Below are positions 15,185 through 23,050 of a stretch of DNA of 23,769 nt, one piece after another. Position 1 is the stretch's first letter; every line of letters starts with the position of its first letter. The position numbers and the translations under genes are program-made. The DNA comes from Chitinophagaceae bacterium. Lineage in GTDB: Bacteria > Bacteroidota > Bacteroidia > Chitinophagales > Chitinophagaceae. The stretch covers positions 1 through 23,769 of the forward strand of contig JANYEU010000008.1 in the NCBI GenBank assembly GCA_025362915.1. The letters are read 5' to 3'. Under the pieces are notes generated by a model. It was given only the letters and a program-made list of their open reading frames with translations. It was not told the DNA's origin and did not search any database.

Positions 15185-15555
15185 TGAAGAGGTTGGTTTG
15201 TATCATCTTTATTACGGCTACAATTGCCTGTGGCAAAAACCATTCGTCAGTTTTATCCCTAAACGACATGAAAACTGTTATGTGGGATATGCTGAATGCA
15301 GACAGTTGGTACGCACAAACTGCACTGAGGGATACTACGGGTAAACTAAATAAGAAGAATATAGAATGGTACGGGCAGATATTTCTAGAGCATGATATTA
15401 CCAAAGAACAATTCTATAAGAGTTACAGTTATTATGAAGCCCGTCCTGAAAAGATGAAGTTATTAATGGATTCTATAGAAGCTTACGGAACCCGTACCAA
15501 GATGGCTTTAGATCATGTGCCAGTACCACCAATTAGCATAAAAATAAACAAATAA
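15181..15555 (+). CDS. DUF4296 family lipoprotein
   Basis: The 124-residue protein starts at an ATG overlapping the previous stop (ATGA). It has a lipoprotein signal MMKRLVCIIFITATIACGK with probable lipid-attachment Cys17. The body (LNDMKTVMWDMLNADSWYA, then GQIFLEHDITKEQFYKSYSYY) fits the DUF4296 family found in Bacteroidota lipoproteins. Function is unknown. It ends the coaBC operon and is convergent with the nucleoid-associated protein gene, only 8 bp apart. Confidence 0.75.
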   Translation: MMKRLVCIIFITATIACGKNHSSVLSLNDMKTVMWDMLNADSWYAQTALRDTTGKLNKKNIEWYGQIFLEHDITKEQFYKSYSYYEARPEKMKLLMDSIEAYGTRTKMALDHVPVPPISIKINK

Positions 15556-15563
15556 ATAAGTAT

Positions 15564-16616
15564 TTACAATTCTGTTTCATAGTACAATTTGTAAAACTTC
15601 CTTCCGTGTTCATCCACCCCTTTTTCTATCAGCTCATTGTTTCCATGAATATAAACATGAAAGTTTTTATCAAGCTTCAATACACTCTTAAAAACCCGTG
15701 CCTGCTTTTTTACTGCGGCATCTGATATCGCAAACGTATCGGCTATTTCAGTTTCATATTCCTCTTCGTAGGTGCTTTTATACTTCTTGAACGATTCTAT
15801 TGCCTGTGTATTATCTATTACCTCAGTAGCAAATTCATCCATGTCAAAATTGTCTTTTTCCTTAAAATATTTCATGCTTCGGTTCAGCAAATCTATTTTG
15901 TCAGTCTTCGACATATCAAATTCATCATCCATCCCCTTCGTCACAAAATCCTTATAAATGCTTAATGTATTGGTGGTTTGATTATAATTATCATTCCTTA
16001 CTTTCAATGAGAGAAATTCATCTGTCCAATACACCGCTTCGTTGCTCTTATTGGTCTGGTCTATCACCGCCACCCGGTAACCTTCCTCCTTTTCAGTATT
16101 GAATATCAGACAGCCTTTGTCTAACTTCTTTATGTTAATGGCCTCCTGTTCATACGTTACCTGAAAGTTCCTTTGATCTGGATATACCTTCAAATAGGTT
16201 TCTTTTGTTTCAGATTTAAAGATTCCTATTGCCTCCAATAGTTCCCCATCAATCTGCAATTGTTTAAAATGGGCCACATACAGTTCCCCCGATTTTATTT
16301 TTGGGTGATTAGACACATCATATAAATGCTTGGCTATCTGCGTGCTTTGCTCATGAAACTCATCGGTACTATTAAAAACCTCTGTTGCAAAATGAAACAT
16401 TTCATTCAGTTCCAACTTGCCTGAAACATGGGCGAATTGGTACAATTCATTTACCTTCTCGAATGGAGAAAGAAAATATTGCATCAAGAAGGTACTAACC
16501 AACTCATCGTCAAGCTGTACTTCTTCAGTAGAAAAACTGCAAGATTCGCTCTGCGCTTTATTACCAATCTTATGTATGGAAATCTTATTTAGCTGTGCTT
16601 CAAAATATGTAATCAT
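15564..16616 (-). CDS. Nucleoid-associated protein (NdpA/YejK family)
   Basis: The 350-residue protein resembles the 37-kDa nucleoid-associated family. It opens with the typical start of the fold (MITYFEAQLNKISIHKIGNK). Family-like segments follow: FLSPFEKVNELYQF, ELYVAHFKQLQIDGELLEAI, GIFKSETKETYLKV, and a late VFKSVLKLDKNFHVYIHG just before the C-terminal FYKLYYETEL. E. coli YejK is nucleoid-bound with an unclear role; Bacteroidota homologues are often core genes. It is a single gene starting at ATG 16616-16614 with a -7 box upstream. Confidence 0.82.
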   Translation of the reverse strand: MITYFEAQLNKISIHKIGNKAQSESCSFSTEEVQLDDELVSTFLMQYFLSPFEKVNELYQFAHVSGKLELNEMFHFATEVFNSTDEFHEQSTQIAKHLYDVSNHPKIKSGELYVAHFKQLQIDGELLEAIGIFKSETKETYLKVYPDQRNFQVTYEQEAINIKKLDKGCLIFNTEKEEGYRVAVIDQTNKSNEAVYWTDEFLSLKVRNDNYNQTTNTLSIYKDFVTKGMDDEFDMSKTDKIDLLNRSMKYFKEKDNFDMDEFATEVIDNTQAIESFKKYKSTYEEEYETEIADTFAISDAAVKKQARVFKSVLKLDKNFHVYIHGNNELIEKGVDEHGRKFYKLYYETEL

Positions 16617-16632
16617 CTCTTCTTTTTCGCTA

Positions 16633-16640
16633 CAAATGTA
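16633..16640 (-). promoter_or_regulatory. Candidate -7 box of the nucleoid-associated protein gene
   Basis: The minus strand reads TACATTTG, matching TAnnTTTG, about 16 bp upstream of the start codon. No TTG is seen at the usual distance. Confidence 0.4.
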
Positions 16641-16825
16641 GCTTTATGGTAGTTGAAATTTGTTGTTTATTATTGTTAATTGATTATCTGGATTTAGTAG
16701 TAAGAATCTATTACTTACCCAAAGTAAAACAACTCTACAATGTTTATAAGTAGTATCTCTTAAATAAACGTCACTTTCATACGCCCACCTTTGCTACTTT
16801 AAAGTGAAATATTTTATCTAAAATC

Positions 16826-16882
16826 ACTACTCCCTTTGTGCCTTCTTTGCGTTATGGCTTAGCGAACTTTGCGGTTATCCTT
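16826..16882. repeat. Dispersed intergenic repeat of the CTTTGCGGTTA type
   Basis: The segment is built from related words (CTTTGTGCC, CTTTGCGTTA, CTTTGCGGTTA). Its closing phrase parallels the ends at 4041-4053 and 19039-19050. From memory, similar CTTTGCG strings are common between Bacteroidota genes. No gene lies in 16641-17033. Confidence 0.5.
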
Positions 16883-17033
16883 TTTCTTCTTAAAAGTGAT
16901 GGTTATTTCTTTCCAACTACTATACTCATCCATATTTTGTCATCAAATTCCTCCTATTCTGTAAAAAAATAGCATACAAAAATCTATAGATATTCCTGTC
17001 TAACATTAGGAAGTGGCTAAAATATTTGTTTTT

Positions 17034-17269
17034 ACTGCTCCCTGACGCCAGAAGGTAGTAAAAAGAGTTGTTTTTGCTAGTATCTGCTCCCAGGAGGTAC
17101 TAAAAAGAGTTGTTTTTACTAGTATCTGCTCCCAGGAGGTAGTAAAAAGAGTTGTTTTTACTAGTATCTGCTCCCAGAAGGTACCAAAAAGAGTTGTTTT
17201 TGCTAGGTTCAGCTCCCAGAGAGCACCAAAAAGAGTTGTTTTTACTAGTATCAGACGTCAGGGAGCAGT
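17034..17269. repeat. Composite element: terminal inverted repeats around a 42-bp tandem array
   Basis: The ends ACTGCTCCCTGACG (17034-17047) and CGTCAGGGAGCAGT (17256-17269) are exact reverse complements. After a short imperfect gap the match resumes with TAGTAAAAA. Between them five 42-bp units start at 17059, 17101, 17143, 17185 and 17227. Each unit holds AAAAAGAGTTGTTTTT. In the third unit TAGTAAAAA and TTTTTACTA form a perfect 9-bp stem around GAGTTG; others have a wobble pair or mismatches. A second near-palindrome, CTCCCAGGAG, follows. No coding potential or transposase is visible. Function unknown. Confidence 0.88.
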
Positions 17270-17336
17270 CTGTGGATTTTTTGACCTATAAAGTATAGTA
17301 TATTTCTTTTAAATAAAACTATTTTACTAATTATTA

Positions 17337-17486
17337 CGCACTGTCCCTTAATTAAAAAAGGGAAAGTATAAGTAATTTGAATGAAATAGGCTATTCAGTC
17401 TATGCTTGAAGAGGAATAGAATCCCAAAAAGCAATTGCACAACTTAATGCTACAAGGCTTTTATAATGTAAAGTAAGTTTTTTATC
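17337..17486 (-). pseudogene. Possible insertion-sequence 3' remnant
   Basis: On the minus strand, a short frame from about 17486 to a TAG near 17402 reads KLTLHYKSLVALSCAIAFWD. This resembles the hydrophobic C-terminus of some IS transposases. About 50 bp further on is GGGACAGTGC (complement of 17338-17351 region), which could be an IS end. The rest of the element is absent; the ATP-grasp gene begins directly beside it. No homology search was possible, so this is tentative. Confidence 0.3.
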
Positions 17487-17488
17487 TA

Positions 17489-18646
17489 TCAATACTTAAT
17501 CTTCAAGAAGTCGAATATCATTTTCCGCATGATGCGTTTAAAGAAAGTCCAGTCGTATAGCGGTATAAACCGCCAATAGCCCTTATAGTTATACACCCAT
17601 TTCAGCATGTCGCCAAAGTCTTTTGTTTTCATGCAACGGCGCATATCCCTATCAAAAATGGCTATTTCTGTTTCTTTGTTTTCTTCCGCTTCGCTCAACG
17701 CTTTTCTATTTGTTTTACCAAACGCAATCTCTTGCAGTCCATCAATAAAACTATGATTGGTGAAGCGGCTATAAGGCATCCAAGAGTTGGTACGGGCATC
17801 CACTTCTATCAAATAATAAGCATCCCTTTCTTGGTGATAGATAAACCCAATGCTGGCAAAGCTGTTCAGCCCCACCCTTTCTCCCAGTTGTATCAGTATT
17901 TCTTCTACTTTTTTGTTTCTATAATAAGTTCGCTTTGTAGTAAAAGAAAACTGGTTATTCATATAGTTCATCACCCGTGCACATTGATAGCAAATTAGTT
18001 TTCCTTGCTCAAACAATGCTTCCACACCCACATCCTCACCTGTAATAAACTCCTGAATCACCACATTTGTGCTATCATGCAATTCTTCCAGTTTCTCTTT
18101 CAGTTCACTAAAAGCTTCACACTTTCTTATACCAATCCCCGAGAAACTAAAATCTACTTTCAGCAATACCGGAAAGTCCAGTTTGGCAGTAATCACCTCA
18201 ATATCATTCTCATCGGCATAGTTTATATAGCGCGGTGTCTTGATGCCATTACGTTCAAACACCCTGCTCATCCCAATTTTAGACGACAGCATTTCCCTGT
18301 TTTCTATCTTGGTTATGGGCATTGTTTTTTTAAATAACGCCACTTCATCATCGCCAATATTGTCGGTAATCAGTTTGATGGTTTCATCATCCAATAGCAC
18401 AACCTTGTTAAAGCTGTCACCTTTTTCCTTGATTAGTTTAATCAATGCCAAGGCAAACTCCTGTTTATCCTTGCTGGCATCAATCCATTCATCATGAAAA
18501 CGGTTAGACTTTAACCAGCTAGTTTCGCAACAGAATACAACCACCCTATGACCCGCCTTTTTATACATAAAAGGGATTTCGCCAGGGGCATCAAAAAAAT
18601 CAAGGTAAGAAACCAAAAGTGTAGTGTAATTAGCGGGGTTGTTCAT
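17489..18646 (-). CDS. ATP-grasp domain enzyme, substrate unknown
   Basis: The 385-residue protein has an ATP-grasp layout like carbamoyl-phosphate synthase and D-alanine ligase relatives. An N-terminal pre-ATP-grasp region (~1-115) includes KVVLLDDETIKLI. The ATP-binding lobe has PVLLKVDFSFSGIGI (Lys163 and a Gly-containing loop) and VVIQEFITGEDVGVE (196-209), and the metal-binding lobe has YLIEVDARTNSW (278-289). A C-terminal tail of ~70 residues is basic and aromatic (RFIPLYDWTFFKRIMRKMIF) and may contact membrane. Such enzymes join a carboxylate to an amine or thiol through an acyl phosphate. No biosynthetic partner is adjacent, so the substrate cannot be inferred. The gene stands alone between two repeat-rich spacers. 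Confidence 0.85.
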   Translation of the reverse strand: MNNPANYTTLLVSYLDFFDAPGEIPFMYKKAGHRVVVFCCETSWLKSNRFHDEWIDASKDKQEFALALIKLIKEKGDSFNKVVLLDDETIKLITDNIGDDEVALFKKTMPITKIENREMLSSKIGMSRVFERNGIKTPRYINYADENDIEVITAKLDFPVLLKVDFSFSGIGIRKCEAFSELKEKLEELHDSTNVVIQEFITGEDVGVEALFEQGKLICYQCARVMNYMNNQFSFTTKRTYYRNKKVEEILIQLGERVGLNSFASIGFIYHQERDAYYLIEVDARTNSWMPYSRFTNHSFIDGLQEIAFGKTNRKALSEAEENKETEIAIFDRDMRRCMKTKDFGDMLKWVYNYKGYWRFIPLYDWTFFKRIMRKMIFDFLKIKY

Positions 18647-18892
18647 ATTAATAACTGCATTATTTTAAGGATAAATAAAATTCGCAAGGCGACATCAACC
18701 TATAAAAGCGAATATAAAAGAAAAACATACTCGCAGTGACTTTTGTTACATCTGTGAGAACAAATAATACAACGAATGAATACAATACTTGGTTAAATTG
18801 ATTATTGGCAAGCATTTCTCACACCTGAATACTGAATACTTAATAATTGACCTTACGCACATTTATTAATATCCTAAGTAAAGCCTTTTTTA

Positions 18893-19047
18893 TACCACAT
18901 AGGCACACTAAGGCACATAGTATCTGTTATTAGTTTAGATAAGAAAACATAGAAAAAAGTTTCACTTTTTTTTATACCCGAGTCAATGTGGACTTAAGTG
19001 CAACGTTTTTACCTTCTTTTCTATGTGCCTAGTGTACCTATGTGGTA
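18893..19047. repeat. Long inverted repeat with 27/28-bp arms
   Basis: The left arm (18893-18920, starting TACCACATAGGCACACTA) and the reverse complement of the right arm (19021-19047) differ by one substitution and one single-base indel. The loop of about 100 bp repeats the CATAGAAAA word, so it is modular like the arms. No gene is seen in 18647-19295. The end phrase CTATGTGGTAAT links it to the repeats near 4041 and 16870. Confidence 0.8.
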
Positions 19048-19295
19048 ATTTTTGTTTAATGTGAATAAAAAAACTGCGTAACCTCAGTTAATAATTGGAT
19101 AATTGATACCAGAACTGTCCGCACCCGATTTACTAAAGAATGCATTTATCTTATAAAACTATCTCAATTTAACCCTACAAACCAACCCCTGACCTAGCTA
19201 TTAATAAAACCATAACAGTATATGACAGCTAGCATAAACCATCAAGCTATTTTCGCTGCTTAATGCTAGTCCATACAGAAAAAAACAATTAACTA

Positions 19296-20375
19296 ATGCA
19301 GGCAATTATTGGAGTTATCTTTCATTTTATCGGCGGCTTTGCCTCTGGGAGTTTTTATCTTCCTTACAAAAAAGTAAAGGGATGGAGTTGGGAAAGTTTT
19401 TGGATAATAGGTGGATTGTTCTCTTGGTTAATAGCACCTCCTGTTGCTGCTTACCTCACCATACCCGGTTTTGGCAATATCATCCATAATACTTCTCCTT
19501 CCATACTTGCAGCTACCTATATAATGGGGTTATTGTGGGGCATTGGCGGCCTTACGTATGGCTTGGGGGTTCGTTATCTTGGCGTATCCCTCGGTAGTTC
19601 CATCATTCTCGGCTTGTGTTCGGTATTTGGGGCCTTGATTCCATCGGTATATTATTATTTCCATCCAACCGACGGAAAAAATACCATCGTAGAATTATTT
19701 TCTACCCATTGGGGCATCATGGTAATAGCTGGATTGGTGGTCTGTGTGCTTGGTATCATCATTTGCGGAAAAGCAGGTTCCATGAAAGATAAGGAACTGG
19801 GCGGTAAACATGTTGATGCTTCGGGTAGCGAATTTGAATTGGTAAAGGGATTGATACTGGCCATTATTTCGGGTGTGCTTAGTGCCTGTTTTAGTTTTGG
19901 AATTGAAGCTGGTGCTTCGATGGGTGCCACTGCCAATGAAATCTGGAAGACGGCAAATCCGGGGCAAGGGGAGTTCCTCTTTAGAAACAATGTCATCTTC
20001 GTAGTGATTCTTTGGGGCGGACTGACCACCAACTTTGTTTGGTGTATGTTTTTAAACTTCCGAAACAAATCGTTTGCAGATTATACAAACAAACAATCAC
20101 CGTTGCTTAAGAACTATCTGTTATGCGCATTGGGCGGCACGATGTGGTTCTTGCAATTCTTCTTTTATGGCATGGGCGAAAGCAAGATGGGCAATGGGGC
20201 AAGCTCTTGGATACTGCACATGTCGTTCATCATATTGGTGGCAAACATGTGGGGGCTATCATTAAAAGAGTGGAAAGGGGTCAGCAAAAAGACAATGACC
20301 ACTATTATTGTAGGTATAATAACTATCATTGCATCAGTAATAATTGTAGGTTATGGTAACTCGTTAAAACCCTAA
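19296..20375 (+). CDS. rhaT: L-rhamnose/proton symporter RhaT
   Basis: The 359-residue protein has about ten hydrophobic membrane segments. It matches RhaT of the drug/metabolite transporter superfamily: IGVIFHFIGGFASGSFYLPY at the N-terminus, SWESFWIIGGLFSWLIAPP, MGLLWGIGGLTYGLGVRYLG, and GTMWFLQFFFYGMGESKMG late in the protein. It imports L-rhamnose with protons across the inner membrane. The ATG at 19296 gives the normal length (E. coli RhaT is 344). It heads the rhamnose locus, with rhaEW 117 bp downstream. No clear promoter or regulator site was recognised upstream. Confidence 0.95.
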   Translation: MQAIIGVIFHFIGGFASGSFYLPYKKVKGWSWESFWIIGGLFSWLIAPPVAAYLTIPGFGNIIHNTSPSILAATYIMGLLWGIGGLTYGLGVRYLGVSLGSSIILGLCSVFGALIPSVYYYFHPTDGKNTIVELFSTHWGIMVIAGLVVCVLGIIICGKAGSMKDKELGGKHVDASGSEFELVKGLILAIISGVLSACFSFGIEAGASMGATANEIWKTANPGQGEFLFRNNVIFVVILWGGLTTNFVWCMFLNFRNKSFADYTNKQSPLLKNYLLCALGGTMWFLQFFFYGMGESKMGNGASSWILHMSFIILVANMWGLSLKEWKGVSKKTMTTIIVGIITIIASVIIVGYGNSLKP

Positions 20376-20387
20376 TTATGATTAGGG
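20370..20387 (+). other. Hairpin at the rhaT stop codon
   Basis: CCCTAAT and ATTAGGG form a 7-bp stem with a 4-base loop spanning the rhaT stop. No U-tract follows, so it is more likely an mRNA 3'-end stabiliser or processing site than a terminator. Confidence 0.4.
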
Positions 20388-20484
20388 TGATTTCAATGAT
20401 TGAATGATTTGTTCGTTCGTTTATTTCAATTCTCTCAATCACAATTAGGTAATCAATTAATCATTCAAATCATTTAATCAATAT
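20388..20484. repeat. Imperfect inverted repeat of AATGATT words
   Basis: The first half contains AATGATTGAATGATT. The second half ends in AATCATTCAAATCATTTAAT, whose complement carries the same words. Central CGTTCG and flanking AATTGTGATT segments also pair imperfectly with the first half. The second half is very like the arm at 1511-1533. Confidence 0.55.
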
Positions 20485-20492
20485 TAAGAATT

Positions 20493-22622
20493 ATGAGCAA
20501 CAAAGCATTAAGCGCGGAAAGTTTTAAACACGTTAGCTATTTGTGGGATGATGCTAAAGCAGCATCAATGGCAGGCGATGAAGTGGCATTGTTAATATAT
20601 CGTTCCAACTTATTAGGGGCGGATTTAAGATTGACCAACTATGGTGGTGGTAATACCTCTTGTAAGGCAATTACTAAAAATGTATTGACTGGCGAGGACG
20701 CAGAAGTAATGTGGGTGAAAGGTAGTGGTGGAGATTTGGGTTCTATCAAAAGAAGTGGACTTGCTGCCTTATATATGGATAGGTTGTTGAGCCTTAAAAA
20801 TGTGTATCGTGGGTTGGCGCATGAGGATGAAATGGTGGAATTATTCAATCATTGCATCTACGACCTAGCTTCTAAGGCACCGTCTATTGATACAGCTTTG
20901 CATGGCTTTCTTCCTTTTAAACATATAGATCACCTGCATCCTGATGCGGCTATTGCCATTGCTGCTGCAAAGGATGGTAAACAAATTACCAAAGATTTGT
21001 TTGGTGGAAAGATAGGTTGGGTGCCTTGGCAAAAACCAGGTTTCGATCTTGGTTTGCAACTAAAACAATGTTTGGATGAAAATCCGGGTATCATCGGTAT
21101 CATGTTGGGCTCTCATGGTTTGTTTACTTGGGGCGATACTGCTTATGAAAGCTATATAAACACTTTGGAAGTGATAGAAAAGTGTGCAGACTATCTTCAA
21201 GCAAACATTGGTAAGAAAGCACCAGTATTTGGTGGTCAGAAATTAGAATCTCTACCAGAAGAAGGAAGACTTTCCCAAGCTGCTTCTTTGGCGCCAATCC
21301 TTCGTGGTTTCTGCTCTTCTCAAACAAAAATGATTGGTCATTTTACAGATGATGCAAGGGTATTGGAATATATCAATTCAAATGATTTAGACAGATTGGC
21401 TCCTTTGGGTACTAGCTGTCCAGACCATTTCTTGCGTACCAAAATCAGCCCATTGGTTTTGGATATTGCTGCTGGAGATGATTTGAGCGATGTAGAAGCT
21501 ATCAAGGCTAAACTAGCTCCCCAGTTCGAAGCTTACCGTGCAATGTACACTGAATATTACAACACTTGCAAGCATCCGAATAGCCCTGCTATCCGTGATG
21601 CAAACCCTGTGGTTATTTTGTTCAGGGGTGTAGGTTTGTTCACTTTTGCAAAAGACAAACAGACTGCTCGTGTGGCTGCTGAGTTTTATATCAACGCCAT
21701 CAATGTGATGAAGGGTGCAGAAGCTATTTCTGAATATACTTCATTACCTCGTCAGGAAGCTTTCAATATTGAATATTGGTTGCTGGAAGAAGCCAAATTA
21801 CAACGTATGCCTAAGCCAAAATCTTTGAGCGGACGCATAGCTTTGGTAACTGGTAGTGCTGGTGGTATTGGAAAGGCAATAGCCAAGAAGTTTGTAGAAG
21901 AAGGGGCTTATGTAATCCTTAATGATATGAACGCTGAACGTTTGGCTGAGGCTGGTGAAGAGTTCAAGGGTCTTTATGGTAAGGATGCCTATACAACTGC
22001 CGTTTTGGATGTAACCAACGAAGCTCAGATTAAGGCTTCTATGAATATTGCTGCATTGGCTTTTGGTGGTGTGGATATCATTGTAAACAATGCAGGATTA
22101 TCTATCTCTAAAACAATTGCTGACCATACCGAAAAGGATTGGGATGTATTGTATGATGTATTGGTAAAAGGACAATTCTTTGTAACCCAAGCTGCTGTGG
22201 CTGTAATGCGCAAGCAAGCTATTGGTGGCGATGTAATAAATATTGTAAGTAAGAACGCCTTGGTTAGCGGACCAAACAATGCGGGTTATGGTAGTGCAAA
22301 AGCTGCGCAACTTCACCTTAGCCGTTTGAATGCTGCGGAATTGGGTGGAGATAAAATCAGAGTGAACACCATTAATCCAGATGCAGTTATTAGTGATAGT
22401 AATATCTGGGCTGGCGGATGGGCTGAAGGCCGTGCAAAAGCTTACGGAGTTACTGTAGCTGAATTACCTGCTTACTATGCTAAACGTACTCTATTGAATG
22501 AAATAATATTGCCAGTGGATATTGCTAATGCTTGCTTCGCTTTTGTAGGTGGATTGCTAGGTAAATCAACAGGTAATATATTGAATGTAGATGGTGGTGT
22601 TGCAATGGGCTTTGTAAGATAA
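20493..22622 (+). CDS. rhaEW: Bifunctional rhamnulose-1-phosphate aldolase/lactaldehyde dehydrogenase
   Basis: The 709-residue protein is a fusion. Residues ~1-430 form a class II aldolase with zinc-ligand histidines in HGFLPFKHIDHLHPDA (His137, His144, His147, His149). It should split L-rhamnulose-1-phosphate into dihydroxyacetone phosphate and L-lactaldehyde. Residues ~445-709 form a short-chain dehydrogenase with the NAD-binding TGSAGGIG (453-460), NNAG, and the catalytic pair Tyr599 and Lys603 (YGSAK). It should oxidise lactaldehyde to lactate. The length and order match the known RhaEW-type fusion of Bacillus and many Bacteroidota. Channelling of the reactive aldehyde is a plausible reason for the fusion (inference). 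It is followed by rhaM. Confidence 0.95.
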   Translation: MSNKALSAESFKHVSYLWDDAKAASMAGDEVALLIYRSNLLGADLRLTNYGGGNTSCKAITKNVLTGEDAEVMWVKGSGGDLGSIKRSGLAALYMDRLLSLKNVYRGLAHEDEMVELFNHCIYDLASKAPSIDTALHGFLPFKHIDHLHPDAAIAIAAAKDGKQITKDLFGGKIGWVPWQKPGFDLGLQLKQCLDENPGIIGIMLGSHGLFTWGDTAYESYINTLEVIEKCADYLQANIGKKAPVFGGQKLESLPEEGRLSQAASLAPILRGFCSSQTKMIGHFTDDARVLEYINSNDLDRLAPLGTSCPDHFLRTKISPLVLDIAAGDDLSDVEAIKAKLAPQFEAYRAMYTEYYNTCKHPNSPAIRDANPVVILFRGVGLFTFAKDKQTARVAAEFYINAINVMKGAEAISEYTSLPRQEAFNIEYWLLEEAKLQRMPKPKSLSGRIALVTGSAGGIGKAIAKKFVEEGAYVILNDMNAERLAEAGEEFKGLYGKDAYTTAVLDVTNEAQIKASMNIAALAFGGVDIIVNNAGLSISKTIADHTEKDWDVLYDVLVKGQFFVTQAAVAVMRKQAIGGDVINIVSKNALVSGPNNAGYGSAKAAQLHLSRLNAAELGGDKIRVNTINPDAVISDSNIWAGGWAEGRAKAYGVTVAELPAYYAKRTLLNEIILPVDIANACFAFVGGLLGKSTGNILNVDGGVAMGFVR

Positions 22623-22638
22623 TTTTCAAAAATAGTTA

Positions 22639-22682
22639 TAGATAATTATGTATTAAGTCATAAGCTTAATACCTATTATCTA
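22639..22682. repeat. Inverted repeat between rhaEW and rhaM
   Basis: TAGATAATTATGTATTAAG (22639-22657) pairs with CTTAATACCTATTATCTA (22665-22682) with about two differences. It can form a hairpin in the intercistronic RNA. The TAGATAAT word is shared with the repeat at 3267-3330. Confidence 0.6.
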
Positions 22683-22703
22683 CAACTTAATACCTACAAC
22701 ATA

Positions 22704-23018
22704 ATGACGAGAGTCGGTTTCACAATGAAGCTTCACAACGGTCAATTGGCTGAATATAAAAAAAGGCACGATGAGATATGGCCAGAGTTGGTATCATTAC
22801 TAAAAGAGTCTGGAATAAGTAATTATTCTATTTTCTTGAACGAGGAAACAAACATACTGTTTGGTGTACTTGATAGTAGTGATGATGCGGCAAGGGAAAA
22901 TCTTCCCTCTTCGCCTATAATGAAACGTTGGTGGGCTTATATGAAGGATATTATGGATAGCAATCCTGATAATTCTCCAATAAGCATTCCGTTGCAGGAA
23001 GTCTTTTACATGCCTTAA
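22704..23018 (+). CDS. rhaM: L-rhamnose mutarotase
   Basis: The 104-residue protein matches the RhaM/YiiL family in length and motifs. It interconverts alpha and beta L-rhamnose, feeding the isomerase with the usable anomer. The catalytic-site residues known from E. coli YiiL are in place: Tyr18 and His22 in EYKKRHDEIWPEL, and the paired Trp76-Trp77 in MKRWWAYM. The start is ATG 22704. It lies 81 bp after rhaEW and 32 bp before the isomerase, in the same direction, so probably in one operon. Confidence 0.95.
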   Translation: MTRVGFTMKLHNGQLAEYKKRHDEIWPELVSLLKESGISNYSIFLNEETNILFGVLDSSDDAARENLPSSPIMKRWWAYMKDIMDSNPDNSPISIPLQEVFYMP

Positions 23019-23050
23019 TTAGATAATTTATACCAAATAATATTTGCTTT

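Noticed and set aside
17338..17373. Terminator-like hairpin CCCTT...AAGGG
   Set aside because: The stem is only five pairs, lacks a U-tract, and no gene ends into it.
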